Shown here: piece after piece, positions 50,770 through 51,378 of the stretch | Layout: each line of letters begins with the position of its first letter | Numbering within the stretch: position 1 is the stretch's first letter | Source of the DNA: Nitrososphaerota archaeon | GTDB taxonomy: Archaea > Thermoproteota > Nitrososphaeria > Nitrososphaerales > JACQRY01 | NCBI GenBank assembly: GCA_016184315.1 | Contig: JACPCU010000016.1 | Location: 1-51,378, forward strand | Direction of reading: 5' to 3' | DNA: 51,378 nucleotides | Translations under genes and position numbers: made by a program | Notes under the pieces: model-generated | Database searches by the model: none | What the model was told of the DNA's origin: nothing | The model's input: the letters and a program-made list of their open reading frames with translations, nothing else

Positions 50770-51378
50770 CTACAGGTCAAGGGTTGTTTCAGCGAACAGT
50801 TCTTCAACGCCTATGTGCTTGGCTAGAAGTCCTTGCTCATGTTCATATCTGATTAGAGTTTCAAGGGTCTTCCTGTTCTTTTTGATGCCATAGGGTCCTA
50901 TGTCTCGCCCCATCAGTTCGAGGCTCTTCTCTATTACTGCTTGCATATGGGGCAGCGTGACCCGCATCGATGACAACGAATATTCAACACCTATGTCTTT
51001 GGCTTCAAGGAAGGCGTCGTAGAGGCTTCTCGCAACCCAAGGCTCCTGCTCCAAGATCTTGCTCTTTACTATCAGAGTGTGCATTATGGGGTAGATCTGT
51101 GTTCTGGCGTAATACTCTGTTTCAATGGAAGCATAGTCTGGGAACAGCCTTGCTACCACAGGTTTCCGCGTAGGCTCCAGTTCTTGAGGCCAGAGCAGTG
51201 CGTCAAGTTTCCCTTCCTCCAGCATCCTGAAAAGGTTGCTCCTAGCTGGAAGAGTTTCCGCGAAGAGTCCTTCAGGGTATGTTACTGGGATGAGTTCTTC
51301 GGTTTGGGTGTACCATTTGATCTTTAACGGGTTGACATCGTAGTCGTCTTGGAGTATGCCGCGGATCCAGACGGCCAT
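50770..51378 (-). CDS. 4,5-dihydroxyphthalate decarboxylase-like/NMT1-type substrate-binding protein, partial
   Basis: Two hundred and two residues are visible; the frame is open to the window edge, so the N-terminus is missing. The reading AVWIRGILQDDYDVNPLKIK, then LDALLWPQELEPT and R-L-F-P-D-Y belongs to the periplasmic-binding-protein-like fold used by 4,5-dihydroxyphthalate decarboxylases and NMT1-type ABC substrate-binding proteins. Which of the two cannot be told. Helices near the C-terminus (PWVARSLYDAFLEAKDI) fit either. With the amidohydrolase and LLM gene it suggests an aromatic or heterocyclic catabolic cluster. Confidence 0.75.
   Translation of the reverse strand: MAVWIRGILQDDYDVNPLKIKWYTQTEELIPVTYPEGLFAETLPARSNLFRMLEEGKLDALLWPQELEPTRKPVVARLFPDYASIETEYYARTQIYPIMHTLIVKSKILEQEPWVARSLYDAFLEAKDIGVEYSLSSMRVTLPHMQAVIEKSLELMGRDIGPYGIKKNRKTLETLIRYEHEQGLLAKHIGVEELFAETTLDL

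Noticed and set aside
1-51378. CRISPR array or rRNA genes
   Set aside because: No regularly spaced repeats and no rRNA-like sequence were seen.

Overview
The window is archaeal chromosome. The diagnostic genes are GatD/GatE, Nep1, the RNase P subunit Rpp21, ribosomal proteins eS19, eL39 and eL31, a PDCD5-family protein, a TATA-binding protein, ABCE1, a two-ring CDC48, HerA-NurA and a SEC11-type signal peptidase. TTG and GTG starts are common, genes often overlap by 4 nt, and several start codons lie about 25-30 nt from a TATA element, as in leaderless archaeal transcripts. A TACK-type lineage (Bathyarchaeia-, Caldarchaeales- or Thaumarchaeota-like) is my inference from the mix of F420/flavin LLM enzymes, an aldehyde-oxidase-type Mo hydroxylase and a divergent FtsZ-like protein. 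The sequence alone does not name a species.

Layout. 1-2.5 kb: partial MFS transporter, DUF309 protein and an anchored surface protein on a charged stalk. 2.5-9.7 kb: an accessory island around a tRNA-Gly gene. It holds a DUF2283-like protein beside a TGA-interrupted toxin-like gene, an AbiEi/AbiEii-like pair, a twice-frameshifted metallopeptidase-like gene, two HEPN-type proteins and a complete IS element with 17-bp terminal inverted repeats and a 5-bp target duplication. 9.9-13.7 kb: three-subunit molybdenum hydroxylase operon. 13.8-16.1 kb: Nep1 diverging from a run encoding Rpp21, eS19, PDCD5, eL39 and eL31. 16.1-20.4 kb: FtsZ-like protein, MoaD/ubiquitin-like protein with its methylthiotransferase neighbour, YjbQ and an LLM oxidoreductase. 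20.7-25.9 kb: nurA-herA-regulator operon facing a cluster of small winged-helix proteins across a 9-bp inverted repeat. 26.0-29.3 kb: gatD-gatE. 29.4-36.0 kb: seven-gene MoxR/DUF58 surface operon. 36.0-39.4 kb: ArsR-like regulator, Hsp20 and CDC48 around a palindromic operator. 39.6-48.1 kb: information-processing and housekeeping genes (ABCE1, Trm5, DNA ligase, N-acetyltransferase, PyrE, TBP, signal peptidase). 48.2-51.4 kb: amidohydrolase, LLM oxidoreductase and a substrate-binding/decarboxylase-like protein, probably catabolic.

Most promising for follow-up: (i) the winged-helix cluster next to nurA-herA, with a shared short N-terminal module and a symmetric operator; (ii) the MoaD/ubiquitin-like protein whose Gly-Gly is followed by three residues; (iii) the regulator-Hsp20-CDC48 locus with a GTAAC-N7-GTTAC palindrome next to a TATA box usable in both directions, plus an apparent CTG start for CDC48; (iv) the island, where an IS has swapped the last codons of a HEPN gene for codons from its own inverted repeat; (v) the seven-gene MoxR/DUF58 surface operon.

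No CRISPR array, rRNA or second tRNA was seen. Non-coding gaps of 150-280 bp (3225-3408, 6790-7006, 7412-7680, 9709-9940, 20433-20702, 39426-39615) showed no gene I could support. No gap exceeds about 300 bp.
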